From an uncultured Mucilaginibacter sp. (GTDB lineage: Bacteria > Bacteroidota > Bacteroidia > Sphingobacteriales > Sphingobacteriaceae), in contig NZ_CAMLOV010000058.1 of NCBI RefSeq assembly GCF_946481715.1, positions 1 through 29,387 of the forward strand: 29,387 nucleotides of DNA, read 5' to 3'. The notes below the pieces were generated by a model. That model was not told where the DNA came from, did no database searches, and worked only from the letters and a program-made list of their open reading frames with translations. Of the stretch, positions 1 to 8,709 are shown one piece after another. Numbering within the stretch: position 1 is the first letter of the stretch; each line of letters starts with the position of its first letter. The translations under genes and the position numbers were made by a program.

Positions 1-3000
1 AGAACCACCGGCATTTTGTTCGCCCGCTGCTGTTTGGATGGCGTTTTACTTTCATTATGGGTGATGTCAGCCCGACCTTCGTTACCAACTTCTTCATCAA
101 CCAAAATATCAATCTGCTGCCCCGTAGAAATAGTTAGCGGTAGTTTGATAATAAAACAGCTGCCATGGTCGGGCTCGCTCTCAACTGTTATTTCCCCCCC
201 ATGCATCTTTACAAACTCGCGTGTTATTGCAAGGCCAATGCCGCTGCCCTGGTTAATCATCGATTCGGGAATATCGTTCTGAAAAAAACGCTCGAAAATT
301 TTACTTTGTTTTTCCAGCGGGATACCAATACCTGTATCAATTACTTTAATTTCGAGAGAGGCATCGCTACCCGTCCCTTTATCTACATTAAGCAATACGC
401 TCACCTGTCCGCCGGCAGAAGTAAATTTAAATGAATTTGATATCAGATTAAACAATATCCTTTCTATCTTATCATGATCGAAACTGGTAAACAAAGAATC
501 AACCGTTGTGTCAAATACAAAATTGATATCCTTCCCTTCGGCAATATCTGTAAATGACTGGCTCACCTCGCTGATGAACTTCACAATATCTCCTGGCCTG
601 CTATGCAATTTTAATTCCTGAACTTCCATCTTACGAAAATCGAGCAGCTGATTTACAAGGTTTAATAATCGCCTGGCATTTTTCCTTATCATGTTCAACT
701 GCTGATTTTGTTCCGCGTCGGCACGGATAAGCATTTTATCAACCGGTGCCATAATCAATGATAGCGGCGTTCTGAACTCGTGGCTTACGTTTGTTAAAAA
801 TTTAGTCTTCAGCTGGTCAAGTTCCTGCATGCGCTTAATTTCCTGGCGCTCTTGTTCAATTATTAATTTTGCTTCCTGTTTTTCTTTTTCTGCTACAAAT
901 TCCCTTCTTAATTTTTGTATACCTCTTTGTCGAATAAACAATAGCCCACTGATTATAAGCACTATGTAAATAATATAAGCTAAGGTCGATTCCCAAAATG
1001 GAGGCAGTATTTTTATGCTTAACGAAATATAATCCGGGTTCCACACCCCTTCTGAATTGGAAGCGCGTACCTTAAAAACATAATCGCCCTGATCCAGGTT
1101 GGTATAGCTGGCTTTTCGTATCCTGTTATCGGCAGTTACCCACCCTTTGTCGAAACCCTCCAGCATGTATTGATGCTTAACTTTGCCCGGGTTTAAGAAG
1201 TCAAGCGCAGCAAATTCAATAGAAAAGACATTTTCACTATGATTAAGTGTAATATCGTGCGTTGCGGCTATCGCTTTAGACAATACAACATGACCGTTTA
1301 TATACTCATTGGCAACTACACTTTTATTGAACAACTGAAAATCGGTAAAGGTTAGCTGTAGCTTATTTGTTACGGGCTCTATAGTTGCAGGATCAAAAAT
1401 ATTAAAGCCATTGCCGCCTCCAAATATCAATTCACCGCTACGTGTTTTCAAAGCCGAGCTTATGTTAAATTCCCGGCCCTGCAGGCCATCCATTTCGTCA
1501 AAGTTTTCTACGTGAAAAGTAAAAGCTTTAGTTTTTGATGTTAGGGTGATGCGGCTTAACCCGTTAGAGGTGCTTACCCACATCGCTCCTCTGCTATCCT
1601 CTTCAATGCCAGATATTGAATTAGCCGGGAGGCCATCTTTTTTTGTCAGTGAGGTGAAAGTGTTTGTTTTAGGGTTAAGCACACTTAATCCACTTGGAGT
1701 GGCGATCCAAATTAACCCGCGGTGATCCTGGTTAATATTGTTTATTGTATTATCAATTAAAATATTTTTGCCGCGTCCGTTTGATACATAATGAATTACG
1801 CGTCCGCTATTTTTTAATATAACGTCTATCCCTAAATATCCCCCAACCCATATATTACCCTGTTTATCCTCAAAAATGCAAATAATCATCGAGCTCCTTA
1901 TATCAGGTTCCTTAAAAGGATGGTAGAATATTTTCTTCGAACGGTCGAATATCTCAAGCCCGGCCGCAAAGGTACCTATCCATAATCGTTGTGAAGAATC
2001 TTCCAGGATGCTCCAAACCCTATCATCTGCAATGCTGGTTGTTACCTTATCATTATGCTTGTAGTGAGTAAATGTGGTTCCGTCAAAGGAATCTAATCCG
2101 CCCAAATAGGTGCCTATCCATAATTTTTGATCATGATCCATACATAAGCTGATGACGATATCATTACTCAGGCTGTTTGAATTACCGGAATCATGTTTAT
2201 ATTGTTTAAATTTGCCTGTTTTGCGGTTGAAGTAAATAAGCCCCCCTCCATTGGTACCGATCCATAAATTCCCAAGCTTATCTTCCACAAACTTGTCTAC
2301 ATCCTCAAAATTCAAGCTGCCTGGGTCCGAGGCAAAATGCCGGTAAAGCGGAAACTTGATAATGCTTTTATGATAATAGCTTATGCCTTTTTTATAGGTA
2401 CCAGCCCACATAATACCAAGGTTATCCTTATAAAGTATCGCGCTGTTTTGCGTCAATGATTTCGCATCGTCTTGCCGGTTCAGCAAATAAGTAATTTTGA
2501 AATTTCTTTTATCCAGTATGTTTATGCCTCCGTGGTCGGTGGCAATCCAAATTAAACCATCATCGGCCTGGATAATATTGCTTATGTTGGTTGTTGTTAA
2601 CTTTGCCCCGGCTGATTCGTTGTCGATGCGTCGGAGTGCCCCTGTGGAGGGCTTGTAGTAAATTACGCCCAGGGCACCATATGGTGCATAAAACCACAAA
2701 TCATTATCCTTATCCACAATCAAAGAATAATTCCCGTTTTTATTATCGACGGTTTTATTAAAGATGTCTGTGTGATAGGCGATTTTATTAGTTTTAATAT
2801 CCAACATCTCAACCGTTCCATTGCTGTATGTTACCCAGATATTGCGTTTGCCATCAACAATGATGTCGGCAATTGAACTTGAATATAAAGATGGGTTAGA
2901 ACGGGCGCCTTGATAATAGCGTTTGGTTTGCTTAGTTACGGTATTGTACCTGTAAATACCTAAATCGGTATACATAAACCAAAAATCAACCGGGCTGGTT

Positions 3001-3422
3001 TGCACTATTTTGGCTACGTTGTGGTTAACAGGGAGATCTAAAGACTGCAGAATTAACGGCACATCGTTAATAAACATCTCTGTTTCAGTATCGTACAGGC
3101 AAAAACTATAACGCGAAAACACCCATAACTTTTTACCGGGACCTTCGAAAACCTTTGCTACAAAATCATCACCGATAGAATTTTTATTGTTGCTATCATG
3201 CCTAAATACTTTGAAGGTATACCCATCGAATCTATTGAGGCCCGATGCAGTACCAAACCACATAAAGCCTCCAGAATCTTTAAATATACAGTTAACCTGA
3301 TTATGCGATAGCCCATTACTTACGTCGAGTTGTGAAAACCGGTACTGATTGCTTTGCCCGAAAGAATTATTACATGCAAAAATTAGCGTAACCGCAAGAA
3401 GATAGTAAAATTTTATTTGCAT
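1..3422 (-). CDS. Hybrid two-component system sensor/regulator (HTCS), C-terminus cut by window edge
   Basis: The reading frame is open from the ATG at 3420-3422 to base 1, about 1140 codons. A signal peptide (residues 1-24) is followed by many two-component propeller blades with LWIGT-like motifs (LWIGTNGGGL, LWIGTYLGGL, LWIGTFAAGL), a Y_Y_Y domain at about 715-790 and one membrane helix at about 807-832. The kinase core follows: H-box SHEFRTPLSLI with phospho-acceptor His881, N-box with Asn996, then DTGIGIP and GSGIGLAIT for the ATPase lobe. The last visible residues, KMPVVL, match the first strand of a receiver domain, so REC and AraC domains should follow outside the window. In this family the periplasmic propeller binds an oligosaccharide and the cytoplasmic AraC part activates PUL genes. 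It lies downstream of the GH5 gene behind a terminator, so it is probably transcribed from its own promoter in 3423-3576. Confidence 0.95.
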   Translation of the reverse strand, partial: MQIKFYYLLAVTLIFACNNSFGQSNQYRFSQLDVSNGLSHNQVNCIFKDSGGFMWFGTASGLNRFDGYTFKVFRHDSNNKNSIGDDFVAKVFEGPGKKLWVFSRYSFCLYDTETEMFINDVPLILQSLDLPVNHNVAKIVQTSPVDFWFMYTDLGIYRYNTVTKQTKRYYQGARSNPSLYSSSIADIIVDGKRNIWVTYSNGTVEMLDIKTNKIAYHTDIFNKTVDNKNGNYSLIVDKDNDLWFYAPYGALGVIYYKPSTGALRRIDNESAGAKLTTTNISNIIQADDGLIWIATDHGGINILDKRNFKITYLLNRQDDAKSLTQNSAILYKDNLGIMWAGTYKKGISYYHKSIIKFPLYRHFASDPGSLNFEDVDKFVEDKLGNLWIGTNGGGLIYFNRKTGKFKQYKHDSGNSNSLSNDIVISLCMDHDQKLWIGTYLGGLDSFDGTTFTHYKHNDKVTTSIADDRVWSILEDSSQRLWIGTFAAGLEIFDRSKKIFYHPFKEPDIRSSMIICIFEDKQGNIWVGGYLGIDVILKNSGRVIHYVSNGRGKNILIDNTINNINQDHRGLIWIATPSGLSVLNPKTNTFTSLTKKDGLPANSISGIEEDSRGAMWVSTSNGLSRITLTSKTKAFTFHVENFDEMDGLQGREFNISSALKTRSGELIFGGGNGFNIFDPATIEPVTNKLQLTFTDFQLFNKSVVANEYINGHVVLSKAIAATHDITLNHSENVFSIEFAALDFLNPGKVKHQYMLEGFDKGWVTADNRIRKASYTNLDQGDYVFKVRASNSEGVWNPDYISLSIKILPPFWESTLAYIIYIVLIISGLLFIRQRGIQKLRREFVAEKEKQEAKLIIEQERQEIKRMQELDQLKTKFLTNVSHEFRTPLSLIMAPVDKMLIRADAEQNQQLNMIRKNARRLLNLVNQLLDFRKMEVQELKLHSRPGDIVKFISEVSQSFTDIAEGKDINFVFDTTVDSLFTSFDHDKIERILFNLISNSFKFTSAGGQVSVLLNVDKGTGSDASLEIKVIDTGIGIPLEKQSKIFERFFQNDIPESMINQGSGIGLAITREFVKMHGGEITVESEPDHGSCFIIKLPLTISTGQQIDILVDEEVGNEGRADITHNESKTPSKQQRANKMPVV

Positions 3423-3576
3423 CGGAGAATAATATTGGAAGGGCACAAAGTCAACAAATAAGCTTTTTAAGTCGGTACACTAAAGTAGTACAAATGTTAC
3501 ATAAACAGCCAACTTTTACTCAATTAAAACAGGGCATTTTTCAATTTTATACGAAACTTTCTGTGGATAAGTTATT

Positions 3577-3613
3577 AAAAAAAATGCGTCCGGCTCTCAA
3601 CCCGGAACGCATT
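3577..3613 (-). terminator. Intrinsic terminator after the GH5 gene
   Basis: AATGCGT (3583-3589) pairs with ACGCATT (3607-3613), and the stem continues with CCGG/CCGG (3590-3593 and 3602-3605) with one bulged A. Read on the minus strand, the stem runs directly into eight T residues (3577-3584). It lies about 108 bp after the GH5 stop codon and separates GH5 from the HTCS gene. Confidence 0.88.
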
Positions 3614-3720
3614 CACTTGCATTTTCACCAACTAAAATTATGAGCTTTTAAATGCTATTGAAACAGGGCTAATAACGAGCTCTTAACAAATCGTTTAAAT
3701 AGATTACAGCAGGTTTGACT

Positions 3721-5403
3721 TTATATTTTCACAAATGCCCATTGTTGGTTTTTGCCACCCTGGTAATCCCATTGGTGAACCGCGCCGCCATTGTGGAGTG
3801 AATATCCTGAAACATCAAGGGCCTTTCCGCTATTCGCGTTGAGAATTTTATAGTATCCATTGTCGGTTGCCTGAATTAGCCACTTTTGATTGTTTCCACC
3901 TGTATAATCCCATAGATCCGCCTGGCCACCGTTAGCACCATACCAGCCATACATTTCCAAGCATTTCCCGGTGGCATGCGTAGGTGTTAACCGGTAGTAG
4001 CCACCTCCGGCATCTTCCACTTTAAATTGCTGGTTTTGTCCGGCTGAATAATCCCATTGATCTGCCGCGGTTTGATTTGCGGTGCCCCAGCCCGCAAACT
4101 CTAAAGCTTTAAAACTGTTTCTATTGAAAATTTGATATACACTTCCAACCTGAATTCCCGGAGATGTGGCAGTTTGCGTTCCTTGCACAAGCGCGGCTAA
4201 TTGCTGCTGATCACTCACTGCATACGTTGACCTATCGATAATCGAACCTGTGTCCCAAAGAAATGGAAGGATGCCGTTTGCTAATGCCTGGTGTGTGAGG
4301 TAGTTATACCAATACGCCCTGGAAGCAACGTGGAGATCATAAGCATCTCCTGTAAGGGATGATCTGCGTCCTGCTGAAAATTCTCCCAATACTACCGGGA
4401 TGCCATGGTCAACAAACTTTGTTTTCATCGATTGGAAGTATCCATTGAGGTCCGACTCTTCACCATAGGTTGCATTGCGAGTAGGATCGGTGGAGGAGTG
4501 ATACCCCGAACCCCAATAATAAAACATGTTTCCCCATGAAGCGTCTCCTTCCATTAAACAAAAATTAAAAGGAGTGTAGTAATGAACTTCAACCATCAAT
4601 TTATTGGCCACCCAATCTGAAGGCATTGTGTTCATTAGGTTGTTTGTTTTTGAAATATCGGTACTTGGGCCCTGCACAACCAAAGTCCGGTAACGGTTGC
4701 GCCCACCGGTTACCCTAACCGCATCGATGAAAGTTTGATGATAAGAAAGTAGGACGCTCATCCCTGTGGCATCGCTTACATCAGGTTCATTTGTACTGGC
4801 AAAAAGCAAATGTTCGTCAAAACCACGCAATTTGGTTGCAATTTGCTCCCAAAGCGCCTTTTGTTTGGCATTAACGGCAGGCTGCTGAGCAGCTGTGCAA
4901 TTTTGCTGCAGCCAGCCCCCGTCCCAATGTATATTTAGTATCACATATAAACCGTCGTTAACGCAGTATTGCACTACTTGCTGCACGCGATCGAGCCAAG
5001 CCGGGTCTATTTGTTCAGTTGTTGTATTTATGATATGGGAATAATCCCATTGACAAGGAATCCGTATAGCGGTAAAGCCCTTTTGTTTTACCTTATCCAC
5101 GAATGCCTGGGTAATCATGGGGGCTCCCCACCCCTGTTCATTATTGGGGGCCTCCATGGTGTTACCAATGTTAAATCCTAACTGGATCTTTGAGGCGATC
5201 TGAGCCGCTGTACTGGATACCCCTGATTGATCAGGCGCGATCGGGTTAATGTTGTAGCTCGGGTAACTGGTGGCCATCAGTGAATTGCTGATGGCAGTTT
5301 TAATAGGCATTTTAGCAGGTGGAGCCGCAGTTTCCTGTTTGCGGCACCCCGATGCCACCAGCATGGTGATGGCTGTAGCAAAAAAGTAGTTTAAGTTTTT
5401 CAT
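3721..5403 (-). CDS. GH5 family endo-glycanase lipoprotein with C-terminal ricin-type (CBM13-like) lectin domain
   Basis: 560 aa. A lipoprotein signal ends in ASGC (Cys20), so it is probably tethered to the outer membrane. The GH5 barrel spans about residues 65-405. It starts with LGFNIGNTMEAP and carries IRIPCQWD at 113-120, the acid/base motif STNEP (Glu206), HYY at 274-276, the nucleophile in VVLGEFSAG (Glu341) and FLWDTG at 381-386. Residues 421-558 form three ricin-B-like repeats ending in NQQF, NQKW and NQQW. GH5 enzymes hydrolyse beta-1,4 linkages of glucans, xyloglucan or mannans; the subfamily cannot be fixed by eye. It follows the GH31 gene after 143 bp and ends before a strong terminator, so it probably closes a GH31-GH5 unit. 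Likely job: surface backbone cleavage with lectin-assisted binding. Confidence 0.93.
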   Translation of the reverse strand: MKNLNYFFATAITMLVASGCRKQETAAPPAKMPIKTAISNSLMATSYPSYNINPIAPDQSGVSSTAAQIASKIQLGFNIGNTMEAPNNEQGWGAPMITQAFVDKVKQKGFTAIRIPCQWDYSHIINTTTEQIDPAWLDRVQQVVQYCVNDGLYVILNIHWDGGWLQQNCTAAQQPAVNAKQKALWEQIATKLRGFDEHLLFASTNEPDVSDATGMSVLLSYHQTFIDAVRVTGGRNRYRTLVVQGPSTDISKTNNLMNTMPSDWVANKLMVEVHYYTPFNFCLMEGDASWGNMFYYWGSGYHSSTDPTRNATYGEESDLNGYFQSMKTKFVDHGIPVVLGEFSAGRRSSLTGDAYDLHVASRAYWYNYLTHQALANGILPFLWDTGSIIDRSTYAVSDQQQLAALVQGTQTATSPGIQVGSVYQIFNRNSFKALEFAGWGTANQTAADQWDYSAGQNQQFKVEDAGGGYYRLTPTHATGKCLEMYGWYGANGGQADLWDYTGGNNQKWLIQATDNGYYKILNANSGKALDVSGYSLHNGGAVHQWDYQGGKNQQWAFVKI

Positions 5404-5546
5404 ATTGAAGGTAAAATTGGTTTCTCGTAAAAAAAACGGTTAAAACAATAGCCTGCCTGCATTGTAGGTGCAACAGCTTCATTCCTATATCCAATAAGAT
5501 GTTTGATTACACCCTCATGTATTCAATGATACTTGTATTGGTGCTT

Positions 5547-7916
5547 TTACAATTTCACCGCTACAGCGCTGCCGTTGTATACAATTCTTTTATCAGTTTT
5601 AAGGGCTTCCAACGGACCCGATCCACGCTCGCCGTTAACTAAAACAACGTTAAACGTACGTTGCCTTAATGCACCCGGGAAATCCCCTTTAGTGTCAGAA
5701 ATACTTAATTTACGTTGTTTATCGTTCCAGGTTAATGAAAAAGTGCTGTATATCCCTTTCTCATAATTGTAGTTGTCATTTTCGTCTTCGTAAAAGGTAA
5801 ACCGTCCATCAGCACCGGGGTAAATGCGCAATTCGATAACTTTATTTTTTTCCTGGGTGGCATACTCAACTTCGGGGCCCATTGGAACGATAGAGCCGGC
5901 GCGTACATACAACGGCATCAGGCCTATTGGGGCACGTGCATCAACGTGTTGGCCGCCTGATAGCTTTTCGCCCGTCCAGAAATTATACCATAAACAAGAT
6001 CCCGGTAAATAAACATCCCTGGTTACCTCCCCTTTGGCGGTCACCGGGTTCACCAAAAATGCCGGGCCGAACATGTATTGGTCGGGTATTTTATAAACGT
6101 TTGCATCATTCCGGAAATCAAATGCCAACGAACGCATCATAGTATAATTTTCCATGGTGGTTTTTGCCCCAAGAGAATATACGTAGGGAAGCAGGCGGTA
6201 ACGAAGTTTATCGAATTTCATCAGAATGGCGCGGGTATCTTCGTCCCAGTTTTTGGAAAATATAGCCCGTTCCCCCTTGCCGTGGATACGCGTAATGGGG
6301 CAAAACGTACCAAATTGAAACCACCGGGTAAACAGCTCCCTGAATTCAGGCTTCGACCAATCCGGAGCAGTCCAGTTATAGTGGTATCCACCGATATCCG
6401 ACGTCCAATACGGGATGCCGGATGCACAGGCGTTAATACCCTGTGGTACTTGTACTTTAAAAGATTCAAAAGAACACGAGATGTCGGATGACCAAAGCGT
6501 GCCTGCATTCCGCTGCTCGCCCGCAAAGGATTGCCTGAGCAAGAAAAAAGCCCTTTTATTTGGTATATCCCTGCGCCAGCCCTTATATAAACCTGTAGAA
6601 TGCTGCAATGCATAGGTATTAAAGTAATCAATCCCCTTCCCTGTCCAAAAATCGCTTTTGCGTCGCTCATCTAATAGCGCGCCGTTATCAGGTTCGCATT
6701 GGTCAACCCACCATGCGTCCCAGCCGTACCTTTTAACCAGGCTGTCGCGGGCCATGTCCCAATACAATTCGCGGGCTTTGGGGTTATGCGCATCATAGTA
6801 GGTGTCAAAAGTATGCGTAACAACGTTATCCCAGGTAATACTGGTTAACCCGCCCATTTTTTTTAAAGTATCAAAGTCCCTTGTCCCTTTGCCAAATACA
6901 GGCCAAATGGATATCATGCCATGGATGTTTGCCTTATGCAACTCGTCAACCATCTTTTTGGGATCGGGGTAGCGGGCTGGGTTCATTACGTGCACTCCGA
7001 TAGGGAATGGGTCCCAGTAATACCAATCCTGCACAATAACATCTACGGGGATATGGTTATTGCGGTATTTATCTTTAACAGACAGCACCTCGTCCTGGCT
7101 CATATACCTATCCTGCGATTGGAACAATCCAAATGCCCATTTAGGGAACATAGGAGCCTTGCCGGTTGCTATACGGTACGAGTTGATAACCTGGTCGAAA
7201 CCGGGACCATAGAAAAAATAATAATCAACCTCCCGCCCGCTTTCGGATACATATTTAAATTTGGTATTGCCTTCCTCGGCGCCGTAAAAGTTAGATGCAG
7301 AATAGTTATCCCACATCAGGCCATAGCCCCTGGTAGATAATAATACAGGTATTGCGCCTGTTAAATATTTTATGGCCATGTCCTGGTTTCTTCCTTTGTA
7401 GTTGATCGCCCCCGTGTCTACAGGGTGGCAACCCAGTCCAAAAAGCGCCTCGGTTTTGGGCGAATTGAACTGGGTACTTATATTCCAAGTTTTTATACCA
7501 GCAATGGTGGCAGGGATAACACTTTTACCGTCCTCAGAAGTAATCTCCCGGCCGTTGAGGCCAGCATAGGTTATCGCATTAGTAGTTTTACTAATTATTA
7601 CCTTCAACCTGGCAGTTGTAATGATAACCTGGTTTTTATTTTCACTTACGCCAAACGCGGAGCGCACCCATTTTTTATTAACAATGAGCGAAACCTTGTT
7701 GCTGAAGCTATCAAACGGGGTGTATTTTACCTGGATGATATCATCCTTACAAACGGCGACATGCATTAAGCCTCTGTCCAGCTTAAATAGCAATCCATTT
7801 GCATATTTTTTGTATGACATGACGGATGCTTTAACAGATATACTTATACAGAGTAAAAGCAAGGGTGCCATTAGCTTGAAGCAAACCTGCTTCAAAACTT
7901 GTTTTTTGTTGAACAT
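5547..7916 (-). CDS. GH31 family glycosidase (alpha-xylosidase/alpha-glucosidase type)
   Basis: 789 aa from the ATG at 7914-7916. An upstream in-frame TTG at 7970 would put 18 odd residues before the signal peptide and is not used here. Signal peptide about 1-30. A GH31 N-terminal beta-sandwich is followed by the TIM barrel (about 255-600): WAFGLFQSQDRY, VIVQDWYYWDPF, the nucleophile in WWVDQCEPD (Asp405) and the acid/base in LWSSDIS (Asp478), then TSDIGGY and RIHGKGER. The C-terminal beta domains end in a DUF5110-like part with FTFYEDENDNY. The family removes non-reducing alpha-linked glucose or xylose with retention. Next to a GH5 in a SusCD locus, an alpha-xylosidase role on xyloglucan fragments is a fair inference. 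The Gln-Cys after the nucleophile differs from the more usual Ala-Thr. It lacks the large PA14 insert seen in some xyloglucan-specific relatives. Confidence 0.92.
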   Translation of the reverse strand: MFNKKQVLKQVCFKLMAPLLLLCISISVKASVMSYKKYANGLLFKLDRGLMHVAVCKDDIIQVKYTPFDSFSNKVSLIVNKKWVRSAFGVSENKNQVIITTARLKVIISKTTNAITYAGLNGREITSEDGKSVIPATIAGIKTWNISTQFNSPKTEALFGLGCHPVDTGAINYKGRNQDMAIKYLTGAIPVLLSTRGYGLMWDNYSASNFYGAEEGNTKFKYVSESGREVDYYFFYGPGFDQVINSYRIATGKAPMFPKWAFGLFQSQDRYMSQDEVLSVKDKYRNNHIPVDVIVQDWYYWDPFPIGVHVMNPARYPDPKKMVDELHKANIHGMISIWPVFGKGTRDFDTLKKMGGLTSITWDNVVTHTFDTYYDAHNPKARELYWDMARDSLVKRYGWDAWWVDQCEPDNGALLDERRKSDFWTGKGIDYFNTYALQHSTGLYKGWRRDIPNKRAFFLLRQSFAGEQRNAGTLWSSDISCSFESFKVQVPQGINACASGIPYWTSDIGGYHYNWTAPDWSKPEFRELFTRWFQFGTFCPITRIHGKGERAIFSKNWDEDTRAILMKFDKLRYRLLPYVYSLGAKTTMENYTMMRSLAFDFRNDANVYKIPDQYMFGPAFLVNPVTAKGEVTRDVYLPGSCLWYNFWTGEKLSGGQHVDARAPIGLMPLYVRAGSIVPMGPEVEYATQEKNKVIELRIYPGADGRFTFYEDENDNYNYEKGIYSTFSLTWNDKQRKLSISDTKGDFPGALRQRTFNVVLVNGERGSGPLEALKTDKRIVYNGSAVAVKL

Positions 7917-7977
7917 GAATATAGGTTTATCTAATTGGTAATAAATTACGTTTGCCCCGGCTATAAACAATAGCTGA

Positions 7978-7996
7978 TAAAACGATCTTCGTTTTA
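7978..7996. promoter_or_regulatory. Inverted repeat upstream of GH31, possible operator
   Basis: TAAAACGA (7978-7985), a 3-nt centre TCT, then TCGTTTTA (7989-7996): a perfect 8-bp dyad about 60 bp upstream of the GH31 start codon. There is no T-run beside it, so it is not a terminator. It may be an operator or a 5' UTR hairpin; no partner protein can be named. Confidence 0.4.
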
Positions 7997-8122
7997 ATAA
8001 CAGTGCTTTCGTTCCGTATCCGGCAACTAAAAAACACTTGTTTCTATTTTAAAATGCTATCAGGTTTATTGATCGGGCAGCCAAAAATATCAACCGACAA
8101 GATGAGCGAACGGGTACAAAAG

Positions 8123-8166
8123 TGAGTAAATAGGGCATTAAATGTTCAAAACGACAAAATTTTATA
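8123..8166 (-). promoter_or_regulatory. Composite element upstream of GH31, shared with the SusC1 leader
   Basis: On the plus strand the order is TGAGTAAA (8123-8130), 11 nt, ATGTTCA (8142-8148), 5 nt, ACAA (8154-8157), 3 nt, TTTATA (8161-8166). The same four blocks in the same order and nearly the same spacing occur upstream of SusC1 at 15784-15830. It ends about 207 bp upstream of the GH31 start. It is a candidate binding site for the local HTCS or response regulator; the binding protein is inferred. Confidence 0.5.
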
Positions 8167-8186
8167 CCGTCAAGCTAACCGGACGA

Positions 8187-8482
8187 CTACAGTTTAAGCC
8201 TTTTTAATATTATGCGCAAAAGCGCAGGTGCAGATGTTGGCGACCTCACCCCAAGGCCTCACGGCATTGCTAACAAGCAAACATGTGTTTGATAAGTTGG
8301 TTCGATATTAGCCTTAACATTTCGGCTGGTAAGTTTTACGCTTTGCCCTTTGTTTGAAACATGGCAAGTTACGGTTTAGGTTCAGCGATAACGCGGTAGA
8401 AGGCCATATGATGGGAAATGCCGCCCCCGTGGGAATTGAATCTGCTTAACTGGTTTATCCCAATCGTTTTTAATATAGGCTG
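8187..8482 (-). pseudogene. Decayed coding remnant of unknown family
   Basis: Minus-strand translation gives coding-like text split over frames. One frame contains RFNSHGGGISHHMAFYRV and stops at 8369. A second frame takes over with TVTCHVSNKGQSVKLTSRN and continues to a stop after VCLLAMP, then GLGVRSPTSAPALLR to a final stop at 8187. Peptides that flow from frame to frame on one strand suggest a broken gene or the eroded end of one. I do not recognise the family. Chance open stretches remain possible. Confidence 0.3.
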
Positions 8483-8709
8483 CTAATAGGGTGAAATTAT
8501 GGCAGAGAGGTTATTAAGACACCGCGTTACGGATTATCCACTTTAGGGAATTAAAAACTTATTTATTGCCTCCAATTTAGGAAATACCTAACAAACCCTA
8601 ATGTTATAAGAACCCAAAAATAACTTTTTTTATAAACGATACTGATTAAAGTTTAAAGCAACTGATGCGTTAAACAAAGCTAAGTTACCTTGCTTAATAC
8701 AAATTTTTA

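Larger units (their letters stand above)
7917..8709. other. 793 bp non-coding leader of the GH31-GH5 unit with decayed coding remnants
   Basis: No intact gene is visible. From GH31 upward it holds an inverted repeat at 7978-7996, an element shared with the SusC1 leader at 8123-8166, coding-like but interrupted sequence at 8187-8482, and an AT-rich stretch (8540-8709) after the carboxylesterase stop. No clear intrinsic terminator was found for the carboxylesterase. The length suggests GH31-GH5 has its own promoter, but no exact Bacteroidota -7 box was found. Confidence 0.7.

Noticed and set aside
6078..6491. Plus-strand open frame of 137 codons
   Set aside because: It lies wholly antisense to the GH31 barrel coding region and shows no domain features.
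6921..7340. Plus-strand open frame of 139 codons
   Set aside because: It is antisense to the GH31 catalytic domain, whose family motifs are clear.
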